DNA of 61,774 nucleotides, from NCBI RefSeq assembly GCF_029537485.1, contig NZ_JARPUS010000021.1, forward strand, positions 1-61,774, written 5' to 3'. The position numbers and the translations under genes are program-made. The stretch comes from Pseudomonas sp. GOM6. GTDB lineage: Bacteria; Pseudomonadota; Gammaproteobacteria; Pseudomonadales; Pseudomonadaceae. Under the pieces are notes generated by a model, which ran no database searches, had not been told where the DNA came from, and saw nothing but the letters and a program-made list of their open reading frames with translations. The stretch's first letter is position 1. Each line of letters starts with the position of its first letter. Shown piece by piece: positions 60,527 to 61,774 of this stretch.

Positions 60527-60659
60527 GGGTAAGGTCGTGCTGTTTAAAAAATGACCGGGGATTATAGGGGCATAGCTGCTGGCGGGGAATGGGCAAGTGC
60601 CGTCCGCGGGGAGGTGCTGTGCTAGTATTTGCGCCCCCGATTTTCAGCAGTTTCCCCTC

Positions 60660-60983
60660 ATGAGCAAACGCGAACCTATCTACAAGGTGATCTTCCAGAA
60701 TCAGGGCCAGGTGTACGAGATGTATGCCAAGCAGATCTACCAGAGCGATCTGTGGGGCTTCCTGGAAGTGGAGGAGTTCGTCTTTGGCGAGCGCACCCAG
60801 GTGGTGGTCGACCCCAGCGAGGAGAAGCTCAAGGCGCAGTTCGAGGGCGTGGTACGCAGCTTAGTGCCGATGCACGCGATCATTCGCATCGACGAGGTGG
60901 AGCGCCTGGGTACACCGAAGATCAGCGAGGCCAAGGGTGGCGGCAACGTGATGCCGTTCCCCATGCCGATGCCCGAGAAGTAA
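60660..60983 (+). CDS. DUF1820 family protein
   Basis: The 107-residue cytoplasmic protein begins MSKREPIYKVIFQNQGQVYE and has SDLWGFLEVEEFVFGERTQVVVDP, the DUF1820 signature. It ends in a Met/Pro-rich tail. Function unknown. It is conserved beside miaB in Pseudomonas. No strong ribosome site is visible before ATG 60660; the upstream extension lacks homology. Confidence 0.88.
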   Translation: MSKREPIYKVIFQNQGQVYEMYAKQIYQSDLWGFLEVEEFVFGERTQVVVDPSEEKLKAQFEGVVRSLVPMHAIIRIDEVERLGTPKISEAKGGGNVMPFPMPMPEK

Positions 60984-61010
60984 ACCTTGGTGTGTAGGTT
61001 GGGTCGGGCC

Positions 61011-61105
61011 TCGTAGGTTGAGCGAAGCGCAGCCCAACAAGCGATGCCGAGAGCCGCATCGCGGCCCGTTTCTCCACTGTTGGGCTTCGGGCTATGCCCT
61101 CAACC
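61011..61105. repeat. GTAGGTTGAG...CTCAACCTAAC inverted repeat, REP-like
   Basis: GTAGGTTGAGCGAAGCGCAG with CCCAAC (about 61013-61039) is mirrored by GTTGGGCTTCGGGC and CCCTCAACCTAAC (about 61079-61105). Such GTTGGG/AACCTAC hairpin units are scattered through Pseudomonas intergenic DNA. This one separates the DUF1820 gene from the thiolase and could fold into a bidirectional terminator. Confidence 0.7.
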
Positions 61106-61117
61106 TAACCCACGTCC

Positions 61118-61774
61118 TTATCTTTCGATGGCCAGCGCCACACCCTGCCCGCCGCCGATGCACAGGGTGGCCAGGCCTTTCTTGGCATCACGCTTGAGCA
61201 TCTCGTGCAGCAGGGTCACCAGCACCCGGCAGCCGGAGGCGCCAATCGGGTGGCCGAGGGCGATGGCGCCGCCGTTGACGTTGACCTTGCTCGCGTCCCA
61301 GCCCAGTTCCTGGCCGACCGACAGGGCCTGGGCGGCGAAGGCTTCGTTGGCCTCGATAAGATCCAGATCAGCCAGCTGCCAGCCAGCTTTCTCCAGGCAG
61401 CGCTGGGTGGCGGACACCGGGCCGATGCCCATGATCGCCGGATCGACGCCGGCATTGGCGTAGGCGGCGATCCTGGCCAGCACCGGCAGGCCGAGGGCCT
61501 CGGCTTTCTCGGCGCTCATCAGCAGCACGGCGGCGGCGCCGTCGTTGAGGCTGGAGGCGTTGCCGGCGGTCACCGTGCCGTCCTTCTTGAACGCCGGCTT
61601 GAGTTTGGCCAGGGATTCTGCGCTGGTGCCGGCGCGCGGCTGTTCGTCGGTGGCGAAGCTGAGCGGCTCGCCCTTGCGCGAGGGGATCAGGATCGGGGTG
61701 ATCTCATCATTGAAACGCCCGGCCTCGATGGCGGCGCAGGCCTTCTGCTGGGAGGCGGCGGCGAAGGCGTCCTG
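61118..61774 (-). CDS. Thiolase (acetyl-CoA acetyltransferase), N-terminus cut by window edge
   Basis: The visible 218 residues are the C-terminal half of a thiolase. TVTAGNASSLNDGAAAVLLMS, DLDLIEANEAFAAQAL, VNGGAIALGHPIGASGCRVLVTLL (catalytic His) and the catalytic Cys in ATLCIGGGQGVALAIER are present. The 5' half lies right of the window. It probably belongs to fatty-acid or PHB metabolism (atoB/phaA-like); which one cannot be told from this fragment. Confidence 0.92.
   Translation of the reverse strand, partial: QDAFAAASQQKACAAIEAGRFNDEITPILIPSRKGEPLSFATDEQPRAGTSAESLAKLKPAFKKDGTVTAGNASSLNDGAAAVLLMSAEKAEALGLPVLARIAAYANAGVDPAIMGIGPVSATQRCLEKAGWQLADLDLIEANEAFAAQALSVGQELGWDASKVNVNGGAIALGHPIGASGCRVLVTLLHEMLKRDAKKGLATLCIGGGQGVALAIER

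Noticed and set aside
59225..60532. 435-codon plus-strand frame opposite miaB
   Set aside because: Low-complexity shadow; all miaB motifs are intact on the other strand.

Overview
The window looks like a Pseudomonas chromosome carrying the right-hand end of an integrated mobile element. The bulk (about 10.4-61.8 kb) is GC-rich. Its gene order (ppa, mtfA, GNAT, eutC, eutB ... mpl, ubiX, yceK-like ... MaoC, lrgA/lrgB, LON, DNA glycosylase, proA, nadD, rsfS, rlmH, mrdA, rodA, mltB, rlpA, dacA, DUF493, lipB, lipA ... arfA, holA, lptE, leuS ... lnt, corC, ybeY, ybeZ, miaB) matches, from memory, the P. aeruginosa PA3979-PA4031 neighbourhood. The species cannot be fixed from sequence alone.

Region 1 (1 to about 10.3 kb) is visibly less GC-rich and is accessory DNA. 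It holds a truncated DUF932 plasmid/phage-type gene, a zinc-ribbon/glycine-zipper protein, an exported Met/His-rich protein, a SRPBCC-like protein and a DUF3703 protein. These are followed by the cadA/cadR cadmium-zinc efflux pair with a MerR-type shared operator, a DsbB/DsbA-like disulfide pair with two small exported proteins, an arsenite-type BASS/ACR3-like exporter, and a P4-type tyrosine recombinase at 9029-10234. The recombinase is preceded by three ACCCACAC repeats. The element extends left out of the window; its right junction should lie between about 10.29 and 10.39 kb, just before the ppa terminator.

Region 2 (10.4-19.2 kb) is minus-strand: ppa, mtfA, a GNAT, eutCB (ethanolamine ammonia-lyase), then an iron alcohol dehydrogenase, an aldehyde dehydrogenase and a glutamine-synthetase-like ligase. 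I suggest the last three form a gamma-glutamylation route for an amino alcohol, possibly ethanolamine itself, which would be a second route beside the B12-dependent lyase.

Region 3 (19.4-32.9 kb) holds mpl, ubiX, a YceK lipoprotein, a TRAP transporter (small and large permease, then Tat-exported binding protein), a periplasmic-sensing GGDEF-EAL protein, a methyltransferase and a reductase. It continues with a lipoprotein made of about 11 MORN repeats fused to a C13/caspase-like peptidase, then a MaoC hydratase, LrgA/LrgB and a LON-domain protein.

Region 4 (33-47.4 kb) is a DedA-PAP2 fusion overlapping an alkyladenine glycosylase gene. A dense plus-strand block for proline/NAD synthesis, ribosome maturation and cell elongation follows (proA-nadD-rsfS-rlmH-mrdA-rodA-mltB-rlpA-dacA), then lipoate assembly (DUF493, lipB, lipA) and an AlkA-type glycosylase.

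Region 5 (47.4-61.8 kb) holds a lytic transglycosylase, arfA (52 codons, with a terminator-like hairpin inside its coding region), holA, lptE, leuS, a zinc-ribbon protein, a YdcF protein, lnt, corC, ybeY, ybeZ, miaB, a DUF1820 protein and a truncated thiolase. Intergenic hairpin repeats typical of Pseudomonas cluster at 56.5-56.75 kb and 61.0-61.1 kb.
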